From positions 1 to 28,488 of the forward strand of contig CAKTZN010000006.1 in assembly GCA_934635545.1 (NCBI GenBank): DNA of 28,488 nt, written 5' to 3'. Position 1 is the stretch's first letter. Every line of letters begins with the position of its first letter. This stretch comes from an uncultured Oscillospiraceae bacterium (lineage in GTDB: Bacteria; Bacillota; Clostridia; Oscillospirales; Oscillospiraceae). Under the pieces are notes generated by a model that saw only the letters and a list, made by a program, of their open reading frames with translations, searched no databases and had not been told where the DNA came from. Positions 1 through 7,300 of this stretch are shown here, piece by piece. The translations under genes and the position numbers were made by a program.

Positions 1-111
1 TTCAAGTCCTTCCCCCTCAGCGTGGAGGCCAACCAGCAGCGGCTGATGACCAACGCCTACTATCCCCTCGACCTGGCCGCAGAAGAGGCCATCTACCGCG
101 AGTGCTATTGA
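1..111 (+). CDS. C-terminal end of an unrecognised protein
   Basis: An open frame enters from the left edge and stops at TGA 109-111, giving the last 36 residues of a protein (ending in ...IYRECY). It has no stop before this, uses the GC-rich codons of its neighbours, and is followed 15 bp later by a strong terminator, so it is a real gene end. The fragment is too short and carries no motif that I recognise, so no function is proposed. Confidence 0.6.
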   Translation, partial: FKSFPLSVEANQQRLMTNAYYPLDLAAEEAIYRECY

Positions 112-126
112 TATCCTTACCGGCCC

Positions 127-164
127 AAAGCGCCCTCCGAAATGATTTCGGAGGGCGCTTTTTT
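127..164. terminator. bidirectional intrinsic terminator
   Basis: A perfect 16-bp inverted repeat (127-142 against 146-161) with a three-base TGA loop ends in a T6 run at 159-164. It sits between the rightward gene ending at 111 and the leftward operon ending at 170, so it probably stops transcription from both sides. The T run favours the plus strand. Confidence 0.9.
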
Positions 165-169
165 GGTCG

Positions 170-1231
170 TTATACGCGGCAGGTCCAGCCGAAGGGATCG
201 GGCCGCGTGCCCCACTGGATGCCGGTCAGCTCGTCATAGAGCTTCTGGGACAGTGCGCCGATCCGGCCGCCGTTGACCTCGTAGCGCACGTCGCCCCAGC
301 CCAGGGCGCCGATGGGTGAGATGACGGCGGCGGTGCCGATGCACCATGCCTCCTCCAGGGCGCCGGTGCGGGCGGCCTCAAACAGCTCATCCACGCTCAG
401 CAGGCGCTCCTCCACCGGCATGTTCCAGCTCTTCAGGAGCTCGATGGCGGACTTGCGGGTGACGCCCCGGAGGATGGAGCCGGTCAGGGCGGGGGTGACG
501 ACGGTGCCGTTGATCTTGAACATGACGTTCATGCCGCCGCCCTCCTCCACATACTTGCGCTCCACGCCGTCCAGCCACAGCACCTGGGAGTAGCCCTTGG
601 CCTCGGCGCGCTCACCGGCACGGTTGGCCGCGCCGTAGTTGCCGCCGCACTTGGCCTCGCCGGTGCCGCCGCGGACGGCACGGACATCCTCGGTCTCCAC
701 CATGATGGGCACGGGCTTCAGCCCGTCGGCAAAGTAGCTGCCGGAGGGAGAGAGGATGATGACGAAGGACGCCTCATGGACGCCGTGCAGCGCCAGGGTG
801 GGGTCGGTGGAGTACAGGAAGGGGCGGATGTACAGGCTGGTGCCGGGGTCGGAGGGCACCCAGCTCTGATCCACGCGGACCACCTCCTTGATGGCCTGCA
901 GGGCGTCGTCGGGATCCACCTGGGGCAGGCCCAGACGCTCACAGGAGCGGTTCAGCCGGGCAATGTTCTCCCAGGGTCGGAAGAGCTGCACCTGGCCGTC
1001 AGGGCGGCGGTAGGCCTTCAGGCCCTCGAACACCTCGGTGCCGTAGTGCAGGACGCTGGCGGCGGGAGACAGGGCGATGGGGCCGTAGGGCACGACGCGG
1101 GCGTTGTGCCAGCCGTCCTGCTCGGTGTAGTCCATGACGAACATGTGGTCGGTGAACACGGTGCCGAAGCCCAGTTGATCGGAGGGGGGCAGGGTGCCGG
1201 GATGGGGATTCTTCGTGACAGTGATATTCAT
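170..1231 (-). CDS. ilvE: branched-chain amino acid aminotransferase (class IV, PLP-dependent)
   Basis: The 353-aa product is a full-length fold-type IV aminotransferase that interconverts leucine, isoleucine and valine with their 2-oxo acids, using 2-oxoglutarate/glutamate. The PLP lysine is K194 in GEAKCGGNYGA, followed by the conserved YVEEGGGMN block (about 227-235) and GTAAVISPIG near 299. GGAGG lies 8 bases before the ATG. It is the last gene of a leftward operon, 31 bp after a 2-hydroxyacid dehydrogenase and downstream of an LctP-type permease. That setting suggests catabolic use (leucine to 2-oxoisocaproate, then reduction) as well as or instead of biosynthesis. The family is certain; the direction of the reaction in vivo is inference. 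Confidence 0.95.
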   Translation of the reverse strand: MNITVTKNPHPGTLPPSDQLGFGTVFTDHMFVMDYTEQDGWHNARVVPYGPIALSPAASVLHYGTEVFEGLKAYRRPDGQVQLFRPWENIARLNRSCERLGLPQVDPDDALQAIKEVVRVDQSWVPSDPGTSLYIRPFLYSTDPTLALHGVHEASFVIILSPSGSYFADGLKPVPIMVETEDVRAVRGGTGEAKCGGNYGAANRAGERAEAKGYSQVLWLDGVERKYVEEGGGMNVMFKINGTVVTPALTGSILRGVTRKSAIELLKSWNMPVEERLLSVDELFEAARTGALEEAWCIGTAAVISPIGALGWGDVRYEVNGGRIGALSQKLYDELTGIQWGTRPDPFGWTCRV

Positions 1232-1262
1232 AGTGATTACCTCCGGATTTATATTTTCAGAT

Positions 1263-2210
1263 TCAGATCTCTTTCAGATGCTCCATATTGTGGCGGATGC
1301 CCTCGCAGCACTGGTGGAAGGTGGCCTTCTCCTCATCGGTCAGGGGCAGCTCCACCACCTCCTCCACGCCGTTTGCGCCGATGACGCAGGGGACACCGGC
1401 GAACAGGCCGCTCTCGCCGTACTCGCCGCACAGCTCCATGCTGGCGGGCATGACGGCCTTTTCGTCGTGCAGCACGATGTGGGCCATGCGGGCGGCGGTG
1501 GTGGCGATGCCGTACTCGGTGCAGAACTTGCCGGAAAAGGTGACCCAGCCGCCGCCGATGGACTCCTTCTGCAGGGCGTCCCGGTCAAAGCGGAAGCGCT
1601 CGTCCGTCTCGGCCCACTTGTCCAGGGGCATGCCCTTGAAGCTGACGCAGGACCATGGGGCGAACTGCTGGTTGCCGTGCTCGCCCAGCATGTAGCAGGT
1701 GATGGACTTGTGGTCGATGCCGGTCTGGCGGGCCAGGGCGCTGAGAAGTCGGGAGGTGTCCAGCCCCGTACCGGTGCCGAACACGCGGCCCTTGGGCAGG
1801 CCCAGGCCCAGCGCCAGCTCACGGGTGACGATGTCGCAGGGGTTGGTGATGTTGATGAGCACGCCGTCAAAGCCGCTGGCCTTCACCTTTTCCGCGTAGC
1901 CGCGGACGGCGGGGATGGTGAAATCCATCTCGGTCACCCGGTCGTGGGTGCCCCGCAGCAGCTCGATCTTGCCCACACTGTTGACGATCACGTCACACTC
2001 GCCCAGATCGGCGAAATCACCGGAGCGGACGGTGACCCGGTGGGGCAGATACGCCGCCGCGTCGCGGAGATCCTGCACCTCGCTGGCCAGCTTCTGCTGG
2101 TTCTGATCCACCAGCACCAGCTCGTCGGCGATGCCCTGCACCGCCAGCGCATAGGCCACATGGGCACCCACATGGCCCAGACCGATCACACCAAGAACAC
2201 GTTTTTTCAT
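1263..2210 (-). CDS. L-2-hydroxyacid dehydrogenase, L-2-hydroxyisocaproate dehydrogenase-like (LDH/MDH superfamily)
   Basis: This 315-aa NAD-dependent dehydrogenase has the Rossmann GLGHVG loop (10-15), the nucleotide-domain TNP at 122-124, the Asp/Arg pair in GLDTSR (D151, R154) and the catalytic His in GEHGNQQ (H178). The substrate-specificity loop lacks the usual LDH/MDH arginine motif and instead reads like remembered L-HicDH sequences (GLG-VG, IAD-LVLVDQN, GKIELLRG). A branched-chain 2-oxo acid is therefore a likely substrate, which fits the ilvE gene 31 bp downstream. Plain lactate dehydrogenase remains possible. I chose the ATG at 2210, ten bases after AAGGAG. The TTG at 2216 would leave only four bases. 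Confidence 0.85.
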   Translation of the reverse strand: MKKRVLGVIGLGHVGAHVAYALAVQGIADELVLVDQNQQKLASEVQDLRDAAAYLPHRVTVRSGDFADLGECDVIVNSVGKIELLRGTHDRVTEMDFTIPAVRGYAEKVKASGFDGVLINITNPCDIVTRELALGLGLPKGRVFGTGTGLDTSRLLSALARQTGIDHKSITCYMLGEHGNQQFAPWSCVSFKGMPLDKWAETDERFRFDRDALQKESIGGGWVTFSGKFCTEYGIATTAARMAHIVLHDEKAVMPASMELCGEYGESGLFAGVPCVIGANGVEEVVELPLTDEEKATFHQCCEGIRHNMEHLKEI

Positions 2211-2247
2211 ATGCAATACACTCCTTTATTGGTACATAAATCGTATT

Positions 2248-3786
2248 TTAAGCCCCGAAATGGGGGAATAACACGCAGGTATACAGCATGGTCAGCACCA
2301 TGTACAGCACCAGGATGACAGCGAAGGCGGGCAGCGTCCGCTTCATGACCTGGTTCTCATTGCCCACCTGATCCACCGTGGCGCAGGCGGCCACCGTATT
2401 GTTGGGGCAGATCAGGTTGCCCAGAGAGGCGCCGGCGTTCTGTCCGGCAAACACGGTGATGGGATTCATGCCCAGCGCCTGGGCCGCCTGGATGTGCATG
2501 TCGGCGAACATAATGTTGGAGCCGAGGCCCGTGCCGGTGATGAAGGAGCCGCTGGCGCCGATGAGAACGGCGGCGGCGGGATAGAACCGGCCCACCACGG
2601 CGGCGATGTCAGAGGCCAGCAGGTTCATCATGCCGGTGGAGGGGGACTGCATGATATACGACACCACCAGCAGGCTGCCCATGGTCACCAGCACCGGCAG
2701 CACATGGCCCACCGTCTTGGCGCAGATGCGGCCGTACTGCTTCATGCCGGTTTTCAGCGTCATGGCGCCCAGGAAGCCGCAGATGAGGATCACCACGTCC
2801 ACCCACACGATATAGCCGAAGGTACACATGACGGCGAAGCCGTTCTTCACCAGCGCCGGGAAGCCGTAGCGCACGGCGGGCAGCAGCACCAGCATGTAGA
2901 TGTAGGGGGACATGGCCCGGAAGGGGCCGTACTTCTTCTCCTGCCCGGCGAAGCGGTAGCGGTACTCCTCCGGCGTCCTGACGCCCACCAGCTTGACGTA
3001 GGCCACGCTGAGGAGGATGGAAAGAAGGCCGGTGCCCATGGAGGTGACCTCGGCGCCCACGAAGTTGGACAGCACGAACATCACCGCGCCGGTGGACACA
3101 CCGGCAAAGCAGAGGTAGGGCACGATGCCCTTGAAGCCCTTGCGGCCAAAGGTCATGGCCACCATGATGAAGGGGATCACCAGCACGCCGAACATGTGGA
3201 TGCGACCCACCATGGCGGAGTTCAGCGCCACGGTGCTGAGGCCCGCGTCGGTCAGGGCCGCGCCGCCGTTGATGGTGGTCAGGCCCGCGCCGCCCCAGGA
3301 GCAGGGCGTGGCGTCGCCCAGCAGGGCAAGGGCGATGGAGGTCACCGGGTCAAAGCCCAGGGCCACCAGGAACGGGGCGGCGATGGCGGCGGGAGAGCCC
3401 GCGCCTGCCGCACCCTCCAGGAAGATGGGCAGCATCATGCCGATGATGACCACCTGTACCCGGCGGTCGTCGCTGATGCGGGCGATGGCGCCCTTCACCT
3501 CGTCGATGGCGCCGGTATCACGGAGCAGGTTCAATATCACAAAGGCGCCGAACACCATCAGCACGATCTTCAGGCCCTCCTTGATGCCCTTCCAGAGGAG
3601 GGCGTCATAGACGGCCACGTTGTCCTTGAAGGCGGCGCCGGTCACGTTGAAGTAGGTAAAGGCCAGCAGAAGTGTCCACAGCAGGGCAACAGGCGCAACG
3701 CGCTTGGCGGACTGACGAAAGCCCAGAATGCCCACCAGCACCACCACGATGGGGCTGAGTGCCATGACAAAATTCAGGAAGTCCAT
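2248..3786 (-). CDS. LctP-family permease (L-lactate/2-hydroxyacid transporter)
   Basis: The 512-aa product is a polytopic membrane protein of the lactate permease family (TC 2.A.14): about a dozen hydrophobic segments, with the conserved stretches GMMLPIFLEGAAGAGSP, DATPCSWGGAG and an Asn/Gly-rich C-terminal block (GQNAGASLGN followed by CPNNTVAACATV). Family members carry lactate or glycolate with protons. It lies 37 bp upstream of the hydroxyacid dehydrogenase, so the pair could import lactate or export a hydroxyacid made from leucine. The ATG at 3786 starts exactly at the first membrane segment (MDFLNFVMAL). The open frame continues far upstream through a terminator and is not coding there. 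The ribosome site (AAGTGAG) is weak. Confidence 0.9.
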   Translation of the reverse strand: MDFLNFVMALSPIVVVLVGILGFRQSAKRVAPVALLWTLLLAFTYFNVTGAAFKDNVAVYDALLWKGIKEGLKIVLMVFGAFVILNLLRDTGAIDEVKGAIARISDDRRVQVVIIGMMLPIFLEGAAGAGSPAAIAAPFLVALGFDPVTSIALALLGDATPCSWGGAGLTTINGGAALTDAGLSTVALNSAMVGRIHMFGVLVIPFIMVAMTFGRKGFKGIVPYLCFAGVSTGAVMFVLSNFVGAEVTSMGTGLLSILLSVAYVKLVGVRTPEEYRYRFAGQEKKYGPFRAMSPYIYMLVLLPAVRYGFPALVKNGFAVMCTFGYIVWVDVVILICGFLGAMTLKTGMKQYGRICAKTVGHVLPVLVTMGSLLVVSYIMQSPSTGMMNLLASDIAAVVGRFYPAAAVLIGASGSFITGTGLGSNIMFADMHIQAAQALGMNPITVFAGQNAGASLGNLICPNNTVAACATVDQVGNENQVMKRTLPAFAVILVLYMVLTMLYTCVLFPHFGA

Positions 3787-3865
3787 AGGAGTTTTCTCAC
3801 TTTCTTGTTGGTTGAATTTTTGTGGCGTTTCTCTGCTGGCCAGGCGAGAGCTGCCGGGATCTATG

Positions 3866-3898
3866 AAAAAAGAGGCCCCGCCGGATGGCGGAGCCTCT
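3866..3898 (-). terminator. intrinsic terminator upstream of the permease gene (possible attenuator)
   Basis: On the minus strand a 12-bp stem (3887-3898 against 3871-3882, one C/A mismatch) with a four-base loop is followed by a T6 run. It lies after the small membrane ORF and 80 bp before the permease start, inside what otherwise looks like one transcription unit. It may simply end the small gene's transcript, or lower expression of the downstream genes. I found no T-box signature upstream. Confidence 0.8.
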
Positions 3899-3920
3899 TG
3901 CTGCAAATGCTTTCGTGTAC

Positions 3921-4115
3921 TTACGAGGGCAGGCAGGGGGAAGGGGACGTCATGTTCCGGCATGTGAAAAGGCTGGCCAAAACCAGCAAAATAATAATGG
4001 ACGCCAGCAAAATGGCGTCCATGGGCAAAATAATGCTGTTGTCGGAGCATGCGGACACAGCGCAGGCGGCCTGCGCGTAAGCGGTCATCGGGGCGAATAC
4101 GTTGGTCATCATCAT
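3921..4115 (-). CDS. small single-pass membrane peptide (64 aa)
   Basis: A 64-residue frame begins at the first of three consecutive ATG codons (4107-4115), about nine bases after AAAGGA and 32 bp downstream of an excellent promoter. The N-terminal half is Ala/Cys-containing; residues about 31-50 form one strongly hydrophobic segment (AILLASIIILLVLASLF), followed by a short polar tail. A terminator follows 22 bp after the stop. I do not recognise a family. Placement ahead of a permease suggests a transporter-associated small protein or a leader peptide, but that is inference. A non-coding leader is the alternative. Confidence 0.55.
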   Translation of the reverse strand: MMMTNVFAPMTAYAQAACAVSACSDNSIILPMDAILLASIIILLVLASLFTCRNMTSPSPCLPS

Positions 4116-4147
4116 GTCCGCTGTGTCCTTTCGTAAGATTTGACCGG

Positions 4148-4176
4148 AGTGTAGCACACATTTTCTCCCAATGCAA
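4148..4176 (-). promoter_or_regulatory. sigma-A promoter for the permease/dehydrogenase/ilvE operon
   Basis: Reading leftward, TTGCAT (4171-4176) and TACACT (4148-4153) are separated by exactly 17 bases. It is the only good leftward promoter seen ahead of the small ORF and the permease operon. Confidence 0.75.
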
Positions 4177-4321
4177 GAGGAAAATTATGCCAGAAACGCA
4201 GAATCGTCCGAACGCACAAGTCCTGCCCCGCCGTGTCCCCGGAAACTTAGGCAAAAGGGCGAGACTGTCCGCCGACCGCGGACAGCTCCGCTTATGGCAG
4301 CCATCGGAAAACGGAAAGGAT

Positions 4322-4350
4322 TTGCAAAACGGGGCCAGGCCTGCTATACT
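4322..4350 (+). promoter_or_regulatory. sigma-A promoter for mscS
   Basis: TTGCAA (4322-4327) and TATACT (4345-4350) are 17 bases apart, 33 bp upstream of the MscS start codon. It is divergent from the permease operon promoter about 170 bp to the left. Confidence 0.8.
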
Positions 4351-4382
4351 GCACCTAACAGCTTTTTCCGGGAGGGTTCCGT

Positions 4383-5198
4383 ATGAACGATCTCAGCGTT
4401 TCCAAGATTTTGTCAACGTCCCTGGGCGGGTTCACCCTGGGGCATATTCTCTCCGCCATCCTGACGCTGCTGGTCTGTCTGGTGGTGGTGCGGCTGGTGA
4501 TGAAGCTGGTGACCCGGCTTCTGAATCGCGTCCAGAAGCTGAACGACCGGCTGCGGAAGATCACCCTCACCGCCGTGAAGGCGGTGCTGTATGTGCTGAC
4601 GGCCATCATCACCGCCGGGGCCCTGGGCGTCAACACCACGTCGCTGACGGCCATCATGTCGGTGCTGACCTTGGGCGTGACCCTGGCGGCGGAGGACATC
4701 CTGGGCAACGTGGCCGGAGGGCTGGTGATCCTGTCCTCCCACCCCTTCAGTCTCGGCGACGTCATCGAGGTGGACGGGGCCGAGGGCACCGTCCGGGAGA
4801 TCACCCTGAACCACACCAAGCTGGAGGCGTATGACGGCCAGATCATCATGGAGCCCAACAAGACCCTGGCCTCGGCCAAGGTGGTGAACTATACCACCCT
4901 GGGGCGGCGGCGGATCGTCCACAACGTGACCGCCTCCTACGACGCGCCCACCGAGGCGGTGAAGGCCGCGTGCCGCGAGGCCATGGATGTGCCCGGCGTG
5001 CTGGCCGACCCGGCCCCGGAGGTGCGGCTGGTCAGCTACGGCAGCAGCGCCATCGAGTACTCCGTCCGCTGCTGGGCGTCGGTGGCCGACTACTGGCGGG
5101 TGTACTTCGCGGTGAACGAGAATCTCCGCGACGCCTTCGCCCGCCACGGCGTGGAGATGACCTACGACCATTTGAACGTCCATGTGGTGGAGAAGTAA
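4383..5198 (+). CDS. small-conductance mechanosensitive channel, MscS family
   Basis: The 271-aa protein has three N-terminal hydrophobic helices (about 18-42, 62-82 and 88-115), the third being the pore helix, followed by the conserved MscS beta domain (LGDVIEVDGAEGTVREITLNHTKL) and a C-terminal alpha/beta domain. Members release solutes under hypo-osmotic stress. Length and layout match the compact MscS form. GGGAGG precedes the ATG by eight bases, and a strong promoter lies upstream, so this is a single-gene unit ended by the terminator at 5254-5285. Ion selectivity cannot be read from sequence. Confidence 0.93.
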   Translation: MNDLSVSKILSTSLGGFTLGHILSAILTLLVCLVVVRLVMKLVTRLLNRVQKLNDRLRKITLTAVKAVLYVLTAIITAGALGVNTTSLTAIMSVLTLGVTLAAEDILGNVAGGLVILSSHPFSLGDVIEVDGAEGTVREITLNHTKLEAYDGQIIMEPNKTLASAKVVNYTTLGRRRIVHNVTASYDAPTEAVKAACREAMDVPGVLADPAPEVRLVSYGSSAIEYSVRCWASVADYWRVYFAVNENLRDAFARHGVEMTYDHLNVHVVEK

Positions 5199-5212
5199 GT
5201 AATGTTTTGTAG

Positions 5213-5236
5213 GGGGCGGCGTCCCCGACGCCCCGC
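5213..5236. repeat. short GC-rich palindrome, REP-like
   Basis: An inverted repeat (GGCGTC 5218-5223, GACGCC 5227-5232, with G/C-rich flanks) lies just after the mscS stop. It resembles the short GGGGCGNNGTCCCC-type intergenic palindromes scattered through many Clostridia genomes. I see only one copy in this window, so the assignment is tentative. Confidence 0.35.
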
Positions 5237-5253
5237 TATAAAACCAACACACG

Positions 5254-5285
5254 AAAAGGACAGGCGCATCCGCGCCTGTCCTTTT
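5254..5285. terminator. bidirectional intrinsic terminator
   Basis: A perfect 14-bp stem (5254-5267 against 5272-5285) with loop ATCC and A4/T4 flanks lies between mscS and the convergent Cys-rich gene. Confidence 0.9.
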
Positions 5286-5326
5286 CTCTGTCTAAAATCT
5301 GCCGAGGAGCAGAGAATGAAGAACGT

Positions 5327-6400
5327 TTACTGTTCCTTCCGCCGCAGCCACGCGCAGCCGGTCAGGCTGAGGATCGCCATACCCGCGTACAGCAGCACAC
5401 CCGCGTCGCCGGTCTTGGGAGAGCTGACGCTGGCGGCGGGGGTGGTGGGTGCGGGTCTCCGCCCGGTGGCGGGGATCACGGTGGATGCCTGGGTGATCTC
5501 CTTGGCGGCCTCGGCGTCCGCGTAGTACTTGCCGCAGCCCTCACAGTACCAGTACTCGGTGTTGCCGTTCAACCGGCTGGTGGCGGCGCTGGCGGAAACA
5601 TGCTTCAGATCATGCAGCACTTCGCCGCAGAGGTCGCAGACGTGATTATTGTCGGTATCCGTGTGGCCGGTCAGCACTTTGCCGCAGGCATCGCATTTAT
5701 GGTCATTGTCCGTGTCCATGCAGGGAATCTGATTTGTATGGCAGGTGGTGCAGTAATGGCCGTAAAATTCGTCGTCGATGATGTTGTGATATTCCACATC
5801 TGACTTTGCATCACAGCCTTGAGTTAGACAGCAATGCCAATGCTGTTCGGTGCCGCTGGTCCAACTGCTGGCGAAACTGTGATCACTCTTCTCTCCGCGC
5901 TCCGCGCCGCAGACCGTGCATTTGGCCCGCGCCTGGCAGGTGGCCGTACCGTTACAGTTCTCGATCTCGACGTGTGTTGTGTCACGCTGGCAGATGCGGC
6001 TATGGGTGCCGTCGCCGTTGGATGTCCACTCGCTCCAGATGTGGCCCAGAATACCGTATTGAGCGCCGCATTTCTCGCAGATTTTTCCCGTGGTGCAAGT
6101 CACTGCGCTGTCATCGCCGCCGATGTGCTTGCCTAACGATCCGCCGGGAGAAAATTCTTCTGTCAAATCACATATCGTACATTGTACTCTTATCCAATGA
6201 TAGACAGGGTCTGGCTTCGAGGAGATAGGGGTTGGAATATAAGCTAAAATATTCCAAGTGGTTTTTTTATTGCAAGTTTTGCAATACTGCGTTATTGTTC
6301 CCAGGTCTGTGCTACCCGCATCATCGGCGAAGGCCGTTACCGGCAGCAGCGTCAGCGTCAGCATCAGGGCCAGGGCAATGGCCAATAGTCGTTTTTTCAT
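5327..6400 (-). CDS. secreted Cys-rich protein with sortase-like C-terminal anchor
   Basis: The 357-aa product starts with a signal peptide (MKKRLLAIALALMLTLTLL, cleavage near 25). The mature part carries many CxxC pairs (CKTC, CTIC, CEKC, CTVC, CTTC, CDAC, CDLC, CEGC) spread over residues 40-290. It includes two Asp-rich units, DTDNDHKCDACGK and DTDNNHVCDLCGE (about 229-260), that resemble metal-binding repeats. The C-terminus reads SPKTGD (327-332), then a hydrophobic helix and a basic tail (LRRKEQ), the layout of a class B/D-like sortase signal. I infer a cell-surface zinc-ribbon or calcium-binding protein of unknown role. It lies 49 bp downstream of the TetR gene with no clear promoter of its own. 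Confidence 0.75.
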   Translation of the reverse strand: MKKRLLAIALALMLTLTLLPVTAFADDAGSTDLGTITQYCKTCNKKTTWNILAYIPTPISSKPDPVYHWIRVQCTICDLTEEFSPGGSLGKHIGGDDSAVTCTTGKICEKCGAQYGILGHIWSEWTSNGDGTHSRICQRDTTHVEIENCNGTATCQARAKCTVCGAERGEKSDHSFASSWTSGTEQHWHCCLTQGCDAKSDVEYHNIIDDEFYGHYCTTCHTNQIPCMDTDNDHKCDACGKVLTGHTDTDNNHVCDLCGEVLHDLKHVSASAATSRLNGNTEYWYCEGCGKYYADAEAAKEITQASTVIPATGRRPAPTTPAASVSSPKTGDAGVLLYAGMAILSLTGCAWLRRKEQ

Positions 6401-6449
6401 GTGTTCCGTTCCTTTCTTTTCATCCTGTCGTCGTTTCCTCTTACCTCAT

Positions 6450-7145
6450 TTATGCTTCGATCCCCTGCAGGGAGAATTCGAACCGCATGGCCAGCGCCTG
6501 GAACAGCTCCTGCATCACCCGCTCGGCGGTGGCGCGGATGTCCAGCCCCTCCACGAACCGGATGGCCTGCTCCACCTCCGCCTCCGGGACTTTATAGGCC
6601 CGCAGCGTCATGGTCAGAAACAGCCGCAGCTTCTTCTCCAGCGTCAGTTCCCCGTCGCAGGGGTGGGCCATGTAGCCCCGCATGATGCTGGCCGAGCCGA
6701 TCTCCATGTAATAGAAGTCCTGGGCCGTCAGCTCCGGCTGATAGGGGCCGAAGATCCGGTGCAGCTCTTTGGCCGTCTCGTGGAAGATGTATTCCGACGC
6801 CTCCTTCTGGGTATAGGCCTCGATATAGATCTCCCGCAGATTCTCGTTCAGCTCCGTCAGCGTCATCTGGATGGCCGTCTCGACCGCGTAGACGTATACC
6901 GGCGGCAGCTTTGCGCCCGCCGCGTCGCGGGCCATGGCGAACTGGTTTTCAAACATGAATTTTACCAGCTCCGTCAGCACGCCGTCCTTGGCCCGGAAGA
7001 TGTTCTGGAACGAGCTGTAGGACACGTCGGCCCTTTCGATGATCTCTGCCAGGGTGGCCTTCTTGTAGCCTTTCTCCAGAAACAGCTTGACGCAGACGGT
7101 CAATATCCGCTTCTTGGCGGGCAGGCTGGCACTGGTCAGGGCCAT
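6450..7145 (-). CDS. TetR/AcrR-family transcriptional regulator
   Basis: The 231-aa protein has a typical TetR N-terminal HTH (about 10-56: KKRILTVCVKLFLEKGYKKATLAEII then VSYSSFQNIF) and a helical ligand-binding C-terminal region. A longer open frame reaches back into the MATE gene but is an artefact. The ATG at 7145 follows AGAGGA and a consensus promoter at 7192-7220. The promoter overlaps an imperfect palindrome, which suggests autoregulation. The neighbouring MATE gene is the obvious candidate target. The ligand is unknown. Confidence 0.88.
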   Translation of the reverse strand: MALTSASLPAKKRILTVCVKLFLEKGYKKATLAEIIERADVSYSSFQNIFRAKDGVLTELVKFMFENQFAMARDAAGAKLPPVYVYAVETAIQMTLTELNENLREIYIEAYTQKEASEYIFHETAKELHRIFGPYQPELTAQDFYYMEIGSASIMRGYMAHPCDGELTLEKKLRLFLTMTLRAYKVPEAEVEQAIRFVEGLDIRATAERVMQELFQALAMRFEFSLQGIEA

Positions 7146-7181
7146 GGGGATCACGTCCTCTCTTTTTATCTTTTTTGGTAT

Positions 7182-7220
7182 GTACACCATCATTGTACCA
7201 TGGATCTTCCCCCAACGCAA
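7182..7220 (-). promoter_or_regulatory. promoter of the TetR gene with overlapping candidate operator
   Basis: Leftward TTGCGT (7215-7220) and TACAAT (7192-7197) are 17 bases apart. A GTACA/TGTAC inverted repeat (7182-7186 and 7194-7198, seven-base spacer) overlaps the -10 box, a good place for a repressor. Confidence 0.7.
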
Positions 7221-7243
7221 GCAAAATCGCGGATATTTTGCGT

Positions 7244-7276
7244 AAAGAAAAACGGCATGGCCGAAGCCACGCCGTT
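7244..7276 (-). terminator. intrinsic terminator of the MATE gene
   Basis: On the minus strand an 11-bp stem (7266-7276 against 7251-7261, one G/T-type mismatch) with a TTCG tetraloop is followed by TTTCTTT. It is placed 25 bp after the MATE stop codon. Confidence 0.85.
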
Positions 7277-7300
7277 TTCCGGGGAAATATGCGGTTTTTC

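Noticed and set aside
2494..4080. Long rightward frame over the permease gene, rich in His/Gly/Ala
   Set aside because: It is antisense shadow coding of the LctP permease; its composition is not protein-like and it lacks a start signal.
3787..4115. T-box or leucine riboswitch controlling the permease/ilvE operon
   Set aside because: A terminator is present, but I could not find the conserved T-box bulge sequence or specifier arrangement, and a small ORF fills most of the leader.
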